DNA of 60,155 bases from Entophlyctis helioformis (Eukaryota; Chytridiomycota; Chytridiomycetes; Chytridiales; Chytriomycetaceae). The DNA lies in NCBI GenBank assembly GCA_025526915.1, contig JAHLKH010000173.1, forward strand, positions 1 through 60,155, written 5' to 3'. Of this stretch, positions 1 to 10,907 are shown piece by piece; the stretch's first letter is position 1; each line of letters begins with the position of its first letter. The notes beneath the pieces are model-generated. The model saw only the letters and a program-made list of their open reading frames with translations, had not been told where the DNA came from and ran no database searches. A program made the position numbers and the translations under genes.

Positions 1-2003
1 GGGATCGGGATCGGGGTCAGGAGCCGGATCAGGGTCGGGAGCTGGACCAGGTGCTGGTGTATCATTATAGGTGCATGTAGGCAACCCGCTGCGGCCTTTA
101 TTCTTGGCGAGTTGGTCAGGGCCAGACCCCATTACAGATCCAAGTCCCTCGTCAGGATCCTGGACGGACACACGCTCGTCAGCACCCACTTCCCTGGAAC
201 CTCTGTACAATAGATGCGCTTATCCGATCTCTTACCTCGTCATCGTAGTCGTCGTGCTCGTCAGGCTGGTAGTGGATCAGGCCGCCCGCCATGGCAGCAG
301 ACGTCGAGGAGGAGACGGATGTCGTGGATCGTGAGCCAAACCGCTTGGGTCCGGGCATGATGACTGCGAGGGTGCCCTGGTCGTCTGTGGCATGGCCGTC
401 CTTTTGTGCGGCCATGTACGGCAGCACCACCTGCGACCGCTGCTCACGTTGCTGGTCCGTCAGACTCAGATTGAACGGCAGATTGAATAGTCCGGCTGGT
501 GGATGAGGCGAGTGAAGAGTCAGCCAAGCCGAGCCACGAATGCGACAGGAGCAGGGCATCCCACTTGCAGTTGACGAGTCTGATTTGGTGCGTGCGGGCA
601 ACGGCTGCTGTGCGGCGGCGGGAGATGCACGTGCAGACGACGACAGGGCAGCGGCAGCAGCGGCAGAGACTGCGGCAGCACCTGCGTTGATGACAGCCGC
701 AGCAATCTTGGCGTGGTCAATGAGCTCAATGTGCACGTGCTGCTGAGGTGGGCGAGACGCAGTGAATCTGTATCCAAAGGACTGCGCAGGGGATGGTGAG
801 ACGCGGGCGACGTAAAGCACGCGCTCAGCACGGTGGAGTGGCAGACTGACCTCTCGGACGACCTTGCCCGACCGCTTCTTGAGGATCAGGGTTACATTGC
901 CGCGAATGGCACTCTGGGCCATGCTGGCGCTCTTGGATGCTGTTGCTGCCAGCCCACTGCGATGGCTGGCGGATGTGCTGCTGCGGCCCGTGACGGAGTG
1001 ATCGCCAACATCGGACGGCGAGAGTGAGATGTACGCGTTTGCGAGCTGAACCAGCGTCGCTTGGAGAAAGGGCGATGCTTGCGGACGAGCATGCGGCTTG
1101 AGGATGGGAGTGTCGTTGTTGTACTGGATGATGATGCGTGTCGTTTCTGGCCATGGCACCCTGTCGTGTCAGCAGCAAGGTCTGTGGCATGTGCTGGGTT
1201 GGATGGAAGCAGCAAACCTCGAGCACTTGAGCTTGCGATCAACCGACGCAACGTGGCGGCAATGTGCTGGACAGAATGCTCAAGCAGGAGCGAGTCGACG
1301 GCGTCCAGGACAATCGTGGCGCGCTCGTTGGGATCTGGCCGGAGCCCAGAGTGTCAGATGCATCGAGCGTGCTTGCAGGCTTGAAGAGCATTGGCAGATC
1401 TTACAAGAGGCAAGAATGGCATCGAGGGCCTTTGGAAGATCGTCGAGAGTCGACTGCGAGACAAGGGGATCCTTTTGGTGCTGGCCGAGAGACGGATGCG
1501 GCCGACTGGACAGGCGGCTTCCAAGCAGCGACGGACGAACGTCGATGATGTGCGTCCTGCAAGTGTGGCGCCATTGCACGGCACAGGGCAAGCGAGGTGA
1601 GCGACGGTGCGGCAGGCATCGGCGGCCGGGGCGTGGCATGCGAGCGGCTCACTTTGAGGCAGCGGGGGCCAGAGAGGCGGCCGTGCGAGGATGTGACTGG
1701 AAGCAGACGAGGACCAGGACGGCGCTGCAGGCGGATGCGCAATGGCGGCCGAGTCAGCGCCATGCACGAGCGGCCATCGACCGGCCATCGACCGGCCGGC
1801 AGATATACGCAGCCATGGGCAGCCAAACAGACAGGCAACCACAGGCAGGCAGAGACGCACGGCGTGGAGGGGGCGGGCGGGGCCAGCAGCCGGCGCACCC
1901 ACGGCAGCGACGGCAGCAGCAGCGACGCCTCGATGGCAATGGCGGCGGCCGGTTCTCTGCCGGCCAGCAGGCGCTCGAGCGAGGAAGCGACCAGCGGCGC
2001 CAT
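1..2003 (-). CDS. ELP5: Elongator complex protein 5 (3' end cut by window edge)
   Basis: Subunit of the Elp4-Elp5-Elp6 subcomplex of Elongator, which is needed for wobble-uridine modification of tRNA. Exons in transcript order are 2003-1861, 1556-1405, 1334-1218, 1146-565, 495-236 and 159 to beyond base 1; every junction is GT-AG and in frame. The N-terminal part (LERLLAGREPAAAIAIEA, then RATIVLDAVDSLLLEH) follows the RecA-like core. The family signature is at the C-terminus: GLFNLPFNLSLTDQQREQ, then VVLPYMAAQK and a tail HYQPDEHDDYDDE continuing DPDE after the last intron. An alanine-rich insertion (around 0.6 kb) makes it longer than the usual 300 or so residues. After DPDE the frame stays open for about 50 more residues and ends in Asp-Pro repeats at the edge, which is unusual. 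The first exon was chosen for its good start and phase fit; it leaves only 50 bp to the divergent OST5 start. Confidence 0.85.
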
Positions 2004-2053
2004 TCACGTTGCGGTTTGTCGGCGGTTGGCCAGATCCTCTGCGTGTGTTGCAA

Positions 2054-2572
2054 ATGGTGCGTGGCCGTTGGTGGTGGTGGTGCTCTGGCTGGTGGTGCTG
2101 TCTGCGTCTATGTCTGCGTCTATGCGTGTGCCTGTGTTGTGCTGACGGCCGCTGTCCTTGCCCAGCTCGACTTGAACTCGGCCCAGTTTGTGGCGTACGC
2201 ACCGCCCGTGTCGCCTGCCGCCTTTGCCGTGCTCGCAGCGGCCCTGCTGGCGACGGCGTTTGCCTTTGCGTCGCTGTTCCTCATGTGGGTGCCTCTGCGT
2301 GCTCCACGCTGGACTGGCTGGACCGGCTTGACTGACTGGACTGGCTTGACTGACCGGACCGACTGGACCGACTGGACTGACTGGGTGCCAATGGCCACCA
2401 CCACAATCACCACCGGATCGCTACTCGGCTGCCCTGCGTCTGCAGCAAGCAGGTCAGCACCAACAAGTACACGCGCAGCCTGTCGCAGGAGCTTGTGTAT
2501 GCGGCGATTGCGTCTGTGCTGTTTGGCTTTGGCGCCGTGTTTACGTTTCTGTCGTGCGGCATCTACGTATGA
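2054..2572 (+). CDS. OST5: Oligosaccharyltransferase small subunit (OST5/TMEM258)
   Basis: Small two-helix membrane subunit of the ER oligosaccharyltransferase that transfers N-glycans to nascent proteins. Main exon 2166-2288 encodes FVAYAPPVSPAAF and a first hydrophobic helix ending SLFLMW; exon 2453-2572 encodes VSTNKYTRSLSQEL, a second helix and a terminal GIYV before TGA. This matches TMEM258 (about 79 residues); the model gives 81. The first coding exon appears to be the ATG alone at 2054-2056, followed directly by GTGCGT (intron 2057-2165); that exon is inferred from phase and length and is the least certain part. The second intron (2289-2452) contains a degenerate minisatellite. The gene is divergent from ELP5. 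Confidence 0.85.
2311..2384. repeat. Minisatellite in the second OST5 intron
   Basis: Tandem degenerate copies of units such as GACTGGACTG and GACCGGCTTG fill the middle of the intron. They contain neither splice site and are not translated in the model. Confidence 0.7.
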
Positions 2573-2620
2573 AGGCGCGGCCGCTGTGCAGTCTGTGCAG
2601 TCTGGGCAGTCTGGTCATCT

Positions 2621-2636
2621 GCAGCAGCAGCAGCAG

Positions 2637-2676
<40 letters not shown>
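2621..2676. repeat. (CAG)n microsatellite in the OST5 3' UTR
   Basis: Nearly pure CAG triplets with one interruption lie between the OST5 stop (2572) and its likely polyadenylation signal (2689). They are probably transcribed as 3' UTR. Confidence 0.85.
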
Positions 2677-2677
<1 letters not shown>

Positions 2678-2688
2678 TGTGGACGTGG

Positions 2689-2694
2689 AATAAA
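2689..2694 (+). terminator. Polyadenylation signal for OST5
   Basis: AATAAA 117 bases after the OST5 stop codon, followed by a GT-rich stretch at about 2715-2735. This is the expected arrangement for 3' end formation. Confidence 0.6.
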
Positions 2695-3315
2695 GAGGAA
2701 CGGAGCAGCGCAGTCCGAGTCTGTTTGTTGTGAACTTATAGCCACCATTGGAGCGGGACGAGGCAAGGCGAGGCAAACCAGCCAGAGCGGCCAGCCAGAT
2801 CGCGAGCGACCAGCCAACGGACGGGCCAGAAGGGGCGATGGAGCGTGGATGACGTCAGAGCGCGGATTGCACAATGGGCACAGCGTCGACGTCAGCGAGG
2901 CGAGGCGAGGCGGGTGGGCACACGGCACACGGCACACGGCACACGCTGCACAGACACAGACACGCGGCACTCTGCCCCAAGCCCAGAAACCCTCTGGCAC
3001 AGCCGACGCCTTACATTCGACGCCTTCCACTCGACGCCTTACACACTCGACCCGCTCGACGCCAACAAATCTCGCTGCAATTTGCGCACGATCGTTGCCG
3101 TGTTCCCGCGCATCCCGTCCCCACCCGCCTGTGCATAGTCGCCGTCGTCTCTCTCTCGCCCTCTCTCTCTGTGTGTGCGTGTGCGTGTGTAGGTCTGCCA
3201 GCACAACACACAACAGACCAGACCAGAACAGAACAGACCAGCAGCGCAGAATAGCAAAGCAACCCGCAAGGCGCATCCCATCCCAAGCAACAGCCCCCAA
3301 ACAAGCAGCAACGCC

Positions 3316-6300
3316 ATGGGCGACCACCAGCCAAACGTGCATCAGCCAAAGGCAAAGAACCAGCAGCCGCAGGGCGAGGTGCGTGCGTGCGTGCGTGCGT
3401 GCGTGTGCTGCCTGCTGCCTGCTGTCTGCTGTTTGTATGCGTGTGTGTGTGCGTGTGTGTGCGTATGTGTGTGCTGCCCTGTGCTGCCCAGTGCTGCCTG
3501 CCAGCCAAAGCATCCCGCATCCCACATCCACATCTGCGTCTCCATCTGCATCTGCGTCTGCGTCTGCATCCACTGACTGACACCTGCCGTTCGGTCGTGC
3601 TGTTCTGCCTTGTGCTGTTCCCTTGGCGCCGATGCGTCTGTGCATCTGCCCGCCTGCCTGCGTTTGTCTGCGTTTGTCTGCGTCTGTCTGCGTCTGTCTG
3701 CCTGTCTGCCTGTCTGCCCGCCGCCCGCCTGCCTGCACTCGGCGTGGCTTCTCGTCCGTCCGCTGCCTTGTCCGTCCGCTGCATTCGCCAACAAACGGAT
3801 CGCTCCGTCCGTCCGTCCGTCCGTCTGTCCGTCTGCCTGCCTGCCTGTGATCGACACACACCACCACCACAACAACCACCTGCATGTAGTTGGCAGCGCT
3901 GCTGCAGAGCCGCGGCGCGTGGGATCCCGAAGACTTTGCGCTGCCCGCCAAGGACATCAGCCGCTCGTCCAGCGCTCCTCCCACGCAGCTCATGATGCCG
4001 CAGGACTTTGTCAAGGTACTCGCTGTGCTCCTGCAAACGATCGCTGCCCCCTCCATCCCCGCCTGCCTGCCTGCCCATTGCCTGCCTGCCTGCTGCGTCG
4101 TCCAATGTGCGGCCACTGTGCGGCCACTGCCACGCGGTCTCGGCCTCTGATGCTTTCCTTGCGATCACCTGGCATCCCCTGGCATCCCCTGGCATCCGCT
4201 GGCTTCCTCTTCGATCCCTCCTCAATCACAACTCCCCTCCCCTCCCCTCCCACATCCCGGCCCGCTCCGACTGACATGCCCATTCGCCACTCGCAACCTC
4301 CTCGCCATGCCCTGCAGCAAAACTCCCACTACCAGAACGGCGGCTATGGCAACCAGGAGGATCTGGATCCCAGACTCGACCCGGACTACGCCGCCTACTA
4401 CCTGCAGAACGCCCGCCACGATCCCCGCCTCCCGCCTCCCTTCTACCCCAACAACGGCAACGGTGGTGGCCACAGTGGCAGCGGCAACGGCAGCAACAAC
4501 GGCGGCCACTCTTGGCAGGTGTGGGGCCCTCCCCCTCCTGGCGGCAAGCCCCGCTCCAAGCACGACTCGCCCATGACGCCCCAGCCGCGTCCATCGGATC
4601 ACTTTGGCTTCCACCAGCAAGAGGCATGTCGACTCGGATGAGGCTTTGTGCTGCTGTGTGTGATCGCAGCCCGACTGACTCGTTTGGCCGTCCCTCTCAT
4701 CCATAGGATCCCAGCGCTGGCTACTTTTCTCAGCGTCCGTCGTCGTCTTCCCGCATGGGCCCGGCCGTGTCGCCGTGGGCCAAGAACGACATGCCGTCGC
4801 CGATCGGCATGCGTCCCAGTGGTCCGGGCGATGCAGTCAACTCGCCCCGACGACACAACAACTTTGGCATCCAGCGCGAAGACTTTCCGCGCACGCCGTC
4901 GCCTGGCTTTGTGTCGCGTCGCGGCACCGATGGCCCGCCCAACAGCATGCACGATGTGCTGCGCGACCATGGCCATGGCAGCCCAGAGGACGAGCAGCGC
5001 ATGGCTGCTGTCATTAATGCTGCCCTCGAGGGTGGCCGCGACGACGGCATCCACAACCCTGTTCCACGTGCCTCTTCGACTCCGCCTGGCCGTATGCACT
5101 TTGGCAACCCGCGTGGTGGCAACGACATTCCGCATGACGTCTTGTATGCGATGAAGGGCATGAACATTGACGTGAGTGCTCGTCGGTCTGTTGGGTTTGT
5201 GCCGCCTATCTTGCTGTCCCCTTTTCTCACGCTGACAGTCCATGTGCAGGAAGAGTCCCGCGGCTATGGCCATGCCCACAATGGCGGCGGCGGCGGCGGC
5301 CCCAGCGACCCCAGCGGAAAGCCATCCAAGATCTCGACCCTGCGCATGGAAAAGTCATTCGAGGGACCTCGCAGTGCCACAGCGTTCCTTGGAGGCCAGG
5401 GCTATTTTGGCTACGGAGCTCCGACTCAGCGAGGTACGCGTCTGGCAGTCCTGTAGCCAAGGCTGCATCCCGCACTGACCATGGATGCAACCCACAGAGC
5501 TCAACATGCTGGCGGCGCTCGAGTTGCAGCAGCGCGCGTCGCGTGGCGGCATGTTTGATGCCGAGACCATCTTCCCACCGGACCGTCCCGCCAGTGCACA
5601 GGGCCGTTTCACCAACACCAACGGCCGTATCGGCGGTGCCCCGCCTGGCTTTGCCGAAGGCGGCTATGGAAACAGCGGGGGTTTCAACGACTACCGCCAG
5701 GGCGGTGTTGGTGGCGGTGGTGGTGGCGACAGCTACATGAACCCCGCCATGGCGCAGGCACTCGCCACGCTGTCGGCAGCCGGTAACCTGACGCCGCAGC
5801 AGGTGCAGCAGATCCAGATCCAAATGGCTCTCAATGCGGCTCGCAGCCCCGGTGGAGCCAGCCCTGCCACGCCTATTGGCGGCATGGCCCCACGCGACAA
5901 CAAGTCCAAGGTACGTTGCTTGTTGGCATGGATCGCTGGTAAGCGGGATCTGCGGTACTCACACTCGGCCTCTTGCTTTCCGTTGTTCCCTCCACCGGCT
6001 CCTCTCGAGCAGCTGCGTCGCGACTTCAACTCGCCCACCAACGGGTCATTCCCCGCCCCTGCGAGCGGATCCCGTCGCGAGGGCCGCGGCGACCTGCAGA
6101 GCCCCAGTGGCGCCATCAACCCGGACCTCAACATTGTGCGCTCGGCCCTGCTGGAAGAGTTCCGCAACAACAAGAACAAGAAATACGAGCTGCGCGACAT
6201 TGTGGGCAGCATCGTCGAGTTCTCTGGCGACCAGCACGGCTCGCGCTTTATCCAGCAGAAGCTTGAGACCGCCACAAGCGAGGAGAAGCAGCTCGTCTTT

Positions 6301-7179
6301 GATGAGATTCTGCCCAACGCCCTGCAGCTCATGACGGACGTGTTTGGCAACTACGTCATCCAAAAGTTTTTCGAGCACGGCAACCAGGCCCAGAAGCAGA
6401 TTCTCGCCAAGCAGATGGACGGCCATGTGCTCTCGCTCTCTCTGCAAATGTACGGCTGCCGCGTCGTGCAAAAGGCGTTTGAGCAGGTGCTCGTTGACCA
6501 GCAGGCGCAGCTCATCAAGGAGCTCGAGGGCCATGTGCTCAAGTGTGTCAAGGACCAGAACGGCAACCACGTCATCCAAAAGGCGATTGAGCGCATCCCT
6601 GCGGAGCACATTCGGTTCATTATCGAGGCGTTCCACGGCCAGGTGTACGCGCTCGCGACGCACCCGTACGGCTGCCGCGTCATCCAGCGCATCTTTGAGC
6701 ACTGCGCCGAGGAGGACTCGCTCCCACTTCTTGAGGAGCTTCACCGCTACGCCATCAGTCTCATCCAGGACCAGTACGGCAACTACGTCATCCAGCACAT
6801 TCTCGAGCGCGGCCGGCAGTCGGACAAGGAGTTTGTCATTTCCAAGGTCAAGGGCCAGGTGCTGACCATGTCCAAGCACAAGTTTGCGTCCAACGTGGTC
6901 GAAAAGTGCGTGGCGTTTGGCAGCATCACGGACCGCCAAGAGTTTATCGACGAGGTCGCGACGACCAAGTCGGACGGCACGACGCCGCTCTTTACGATGA
7001 TGAAGGACCAGTTTGCCAACTATGTCGTGCAAAAGATGCTCGACGTGGCCGACGAGCCGCAAAAGATTATGCTCGTCACCAAGATCAAGCCGCAGCTGCC
7101 GTCGCTCAAAAAGTTTACCTATGGCAAGCACCTCATCTCCAAGGTCGAGAAGCTGATTGTCGTGTACAACATTGACTAG
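3316..7179 (+). CDS. Pumilio-family (PUF) RNA-binding protein
   Basis: Cytoplasmic post-transcriptional repressor of the PUM/Puf3 type that binds UGUA-containing 3' UTRs. Seven exons: 3316-3378, 3890-4015, 4318-4623, 4707-5171, 5250-5433, 5498-5910 and 6013-7179, giving 907 residues. The third intron (4624-4706) uses a GC donor (GAG|GCATGT); no in-phase GT exists. The N-terminal half is low complexity (Gly, Asn, Pro, Gln), as in PUM proteins. The C-terminal half holds eight PUF repeats with cores [69 protein letters not shown] and ANYVVQKML. The RNA-reading triplets are SRQ, NYQ, CRQ, NHQ, CRQ, NYQ, SNE and NYQ, the same as in human PUM1/2, so the predicted site is UGUANAUA. It is convergent with SOG2. 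Confidence 0.95.
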
Positions 7180-7658
7180 ACCCGCACGATTGCGTTTCGG
7201 CAACCTGCCACACCCCCCGCCCGCTCCGCCCCGCCACGGACGGACCTGTTTTACTCTTGTATTGTGTCGTGGTTTCTCCCCTCGCTCTGGGCGGGGAGGT
7301 GCAGCCCACGCCCCCGCCCCCGTCTCTTCTTTCCTGTCAACACGTGTTCACCACCGTCGCCACCACTCCACCACACCTCTGATCTTCGCCGTCTGGTTTC
7401 TCCTATCGTATCCAAGTCTCTCTTTTGCTCCTTCGCGTGTCGTGTTTGCCGGACAGTCTGTCCAGCGAGCCCAATGTCCCTCGTCCACTCGTCCCACCTT
7501 CCTTGTATTGTCTGCGTTGCTGCCACCACCATCCCACTCCCACTCTCACTCACTCTCACCCACTCACTCCACCTCTGCTCTCTGATTCGGTTTTCCTCGC
7601 ACTCTCTTTGTGGCACTTGCAACTGCTGTATCTGTTTCACCACATAAACGGCTCAATG
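7180..7658 (+). other. Pumilio 3' region
   Basis: Pyrimidine-rich, non-coding DNA between the convergent Pumilio and SOG2 stops. It contains CACTCTCACTC-type repeats (about 7540-7580). No canonical AATAAA is present on the plus strand; ATAAA at 7645-7649 is the nearest match. No gene was found here. Confidence 0.5.
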
Positions 7659-7664
7659 TTTATT
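7659..7664 (-). terminator. Polyadenylation signal overlapping the SOG2 stop codon
   Basis: On the minus strand CAATAAAC contains both the TAA stop (7662-7660) and the hexamer AATAAA. The overlap implies a very short 3' UTR or use of a downstream variant signal. Confidence 0.45.
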
Positions 7665-10580
7665 GATACACCTGGCGGCTGTCTGACGGTGCATCTGTTG
7701 CCCTTGCGGCTCCGACCCCGACTCCGGCCCCAACTCTGATTCTGCCGCGCTGGGCTGCCATGCTGGTCGCCCGTGCCGCGTGGAGGACCTGTGCGGCGGC
7801 CGGCATCACATGACCGAGCAGGGCCATGCCTGCCGGCGTCTGCGTGGCCGCACGGATCGCCAGACACAGGCCCGCGACGCTCTTGACGAGATCGTGGCGG
7901 TCGTGGCCGTATCCGTGTGCGATCCCGTGTGCGATCCCGTTTCCGTTACTCGCGTCGTCTTGTGTTGCAGCAGTGACGGCAACCTGCACGCGCCGCGTCC
8001 AGTCGAGCAGCACGGGCACGTGCGGGGCATCGGGTGCTTGCCGGCACGCGTCGCGTATCGCTGTCACGAGCCCGGCGATGGCGTCCGTCGGCCCAGTCGC
8101 GCTGGCGCTGACAGTCGCACCGACAGTCGCACCGACACGGACACTCGAACGGACACTTGTCTGCTGGTGATGGAGCAGGGGTGGCACGGCCTGCAGATCG
8201 CCCTTGGCACTGCTACTGCTACTGCTACTGCCGACACCGGGATGCGACGAGGACCGCCGGTGTGCGTGTCCGTGCAGGTTTTGGGTTTGGTTCTGGCTCT
8301 GGCTCTGGCTCTGGCTCTGGGAGAGTATCCCGCTCATGCCCAGTCCCGCCACACGGTCCTGCCGCGCGTCTGCCAGTGCTGCTGCCCGATACGATGCCGA
8401 TCGTTGCCGCACATGCCCGCCGCCACTCACACTCGCACCCGCACTCACACTCGTGGGCCTATCGCTGCTCTCGCCATACTGCAACGGATACGGCTGATGA
8501 TGCTGGTGATGCTGGTGATGCTGCTGCGACGACGATGGCGATGGCAGGGGCGATGGTGACGGTGATGGCGACCATGACGGCTGGTTGCCACTGCCGGACA
8601 CATGGCCATGTCCATGGGCGTGCGAGGAAAGCGGGGGTGGACCACTGCCACTGCTGCCACTGCTGGCGACGCTGCCGCCAACAAGCATCTGGTGCACGAG
8701 ACCGACAGCCACCGAGACACACGTATTGGCCTTGTGCCAGTCACAGACCAGCCCGAGGACGAATCGCGGGTCCGGCGCCATGCCGTTACTGCCACTCACA
8801 CCACGGTCGCAGACTACCGGAACGACCGTGTTGGCGACGGTGAGCATGACCAGGTGCACGCGCTTGACCAGCCGCCGCGTCGCGTGCTTGATGGTCTCGA
8901 TGGCCGCAGCGTCCAGCGCTGACGGCGGCGACGATGACGGCAATGACGACGGCAATGACGCAGATGGTTGCGGTTGCGGGGCAGGCAGCGTGTCGGCCGA
9001 GCTCGTGACGGACGCAGAGGTCTGTCCGGTTGATAGGGACGGCCGCCTGTAAAACAGGTCGTTTGCGGTGGCGGCAGTGTCCGGAGGGGCAGACAAGGCT
9101 GACGCTGCCGGTATCGCGGTGGCCGAGGTGGTCCCTGCGCTCGAGGGGGTCGAAGTGGTCGAAGTGGTCGAAGGCAGAGCGTCGGACGGTAGGAATCGGC
9201 GGTGCATGTTGCGGTCGAGATCGGCCATGAGGGCCAGGAGGGCCGACGCCTCCCTGTTGAGGGCACGCAGCTCGCGGTCCATGGCGACGGACGAGAACGG
9301 GACAGGGCTGGCCGGAGCCGATGCGGCGGGGACGGAGGCGACTAGGGCAGACTGGTGGATGGCGCGCGAGAGCAGCGTGCGCGACACGGCGTACAACTCG
9401 GCGGCCGCGAGCAGGAATGTTTTACAGATGTTCAGCGTGTGCAGTGCACTGGCTGCAGCGTCCCTTGGCACCGCCGAGAGGGCGTGCAGTGTGGGCGGCG
9501 CGGTTGAGAAATAGGCGGTGATGAGGGCGTGGCAGTCGTCGAGGAGCACTGGCTGGATGGACGGTGATGAGGGCAGCGACGACGCGGGCGTGGACGCGGC
9601 CGAGGCGGATGCAGACGAAGAGGAAGGTGAATGCGACGTGAGTTTCTTTGACAGGACGGCTTGGTTGAGCAGCTGGATGGGCGGATCTGGGACGGGGCAA
9701 GCAAGCTAGTGGGTCAGGACGCTGCAGGGAAGGACATGCAGGCAGGGTAATAGACAGGGTAAAGACAGGGCGGCCGCACCTTCGCGGTCCAGAAAGGCCT
9801 TGAGGTCGATCAGCCAGGCCTTTTCCATGTCCTCGCTCTCGCACTGCAGCATGCGCGCAGGTGGCCACACGAAGGGATTGTGGTCTGTCGGAGGAAGCGA
9901 GAGAGAGATAGGTGTGTGTGTGTGTATGTGAGAAGGGCGGATTGACTCGACTGGCACGATGGCACGATGGCACGATGGCAGGGATTACCGAGCTTGAGCA
10001 CCTGCAGGCGGGCCATGGCGGCAATGTACTTTGGCAGGAACTGGATGCGGTTCTTTGAGATGCTGAGGACACGCAGGGCCATGAGGTTGCCGAGCGAGTT
10101 TGGGAAGCGCTCGATCTTGTTTCTGCTCAGATCCAGGACCTCGAGGCGGGGCAGGTCTCTGAGCGGCATCGGAAACTCGCGCAGGGCATTTGAGCGCAGG
10201 TTCAAGTAGCGCAGGGCGGCCAGCCGGGACAGCTGCGGGGGCAGCGAGGGCAGCAGGTTGTTGTTGAGGCCGAGGCTGTCGGGGATAGAGAGGGTGTGTG
10301 TGAGAGAGTGCACCAGTAGTAGAGTAGAGACCAAGAGAGTAGAGTATAGTATAGACACCAAGAGTAGAGACCGAGAGAGTATAGAAGACTCCCAGACGCA
10401 CCGCTCTACGTCGGCCAGCAGGCCAATCTCGGGCGGCAGGAGCGACAGCCGGCGGCCGGACAGGTTGACGTTGATGGAGCGGCGGGCGGCCTCGTCGGCG
10501 AGCAGGCGGGCGAGGTCAGCGAGGGCGAGGGCGAGAGCGTGTGGTTGTGGCTGTGGATGTGCTGGAGAGTGAGAGGCCAT
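7660..10580 (-). CDS. SOG2: SOG2-type leucine-rich repeat protein of the RAM network
   Basis: In yeasts Sog2 acts with Hym1 and the kinases Kic1 and Cbk1 in the RAM pathway, which controls polarised growth and daughter-cell separation. Exons in order are 10580-10402, 10275-9989, 9884-9780 and 9686-7660; phases 2, 1 and 1 match, giving 865 residues. The N-terminal third is a run of LRRs (LNLRSNALREFP, LDLSRNKIERFP, LSISKNRIQFLP), then NPFVWPP and the SOG2-domain start DMEKAWLIDLKAFLDRE. The C-terminal region is helical (DDCHALITAYF onward) with long Ser/Pro/His-rich inserts and a Ser-Gln alternating tract near 8300. It shares a 327-bp divergent promoter with severin. SOG2 and the two Cla4-type kinases in this window belong to fungal polarity networks, although no physical link is implied. 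Confidence 0.85.
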
Positions 10581-10907
10581 CTGGGCAGCCAGAGAGAGTG
10601 TCGATGGAGAGAGTGGCAGAGCGAGTGGACACGACAGACAGGACAGCCAGACTGAGTGACCGAGTGGCAGGCGGCAAACACGCTGCTCGCTTTGGATCAA
10701 GTCGCGCGCGCGATCAGGCCGTGCCCTTGCACTGAACCACTTGCACTCTCGGTCGCTCTCTCCCTCGAACCACTTGCACTCTCCCTTGAACTCCCCTGAA
10801 CTCTCCCTCGAACCACTCACTCGCTCTCTCCCTCGAACCACTCACTCTCCCTTGAACTCTCACGCACAGCCACCGCCCCCTGACTTGACTCGCCCGCCCC
10901 GCCAGCC
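10581..10907. promoter_or_regulatory. Divergent promoter of SOG2 and severin
   Basis: A 327-bp spacer between two start codons. It carries degenerate repeats of CCCTCGAACCACT and CTTGAACTC at about 10735-10865, forming a tandem array of roughly 20-bp units. No exon was found. Confidence 0.5.

Larger units (their letters stand above)
2573..3315. other. OST5 3' UTR and Pumilio upstream region
   Basis: No convincing coding exon was found. The stretch holds the CAG repeat, the poly(A) signal, short direct repeats of GGCACAC around 2918-2945, and a pyrimidine/GT-rich run at about 3145-3195 that could be the 5' leader or promoter of the Pumilio gene. The decamer GCAATTTGCG at 3077-3086 recurs exactly at 35389-35398, in the PAK/NSA2 promoter. 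Confidence 0.5.

Noticed and set aside
1098..2693. A 531-codon open frame on the plus strand.
   Set aside because: It runs antisense through ELP5 exons and then through an OST5 intron with repeat translation; only the short OST5 pieces have homology.
2563..4225. Long minus-strand frames rich in Arg, Thr, Ala and His.
   Set aside because: They are translations of microsatellites and of the Pumilio intron; composition follows the repeat and no domain is seen.
6046..7203. A 385-codon open frame on the minus strand.
   Set aside because: It is the antisense of the PUF repeat exon; the plus-strand frame has eight clear PUF repeats.
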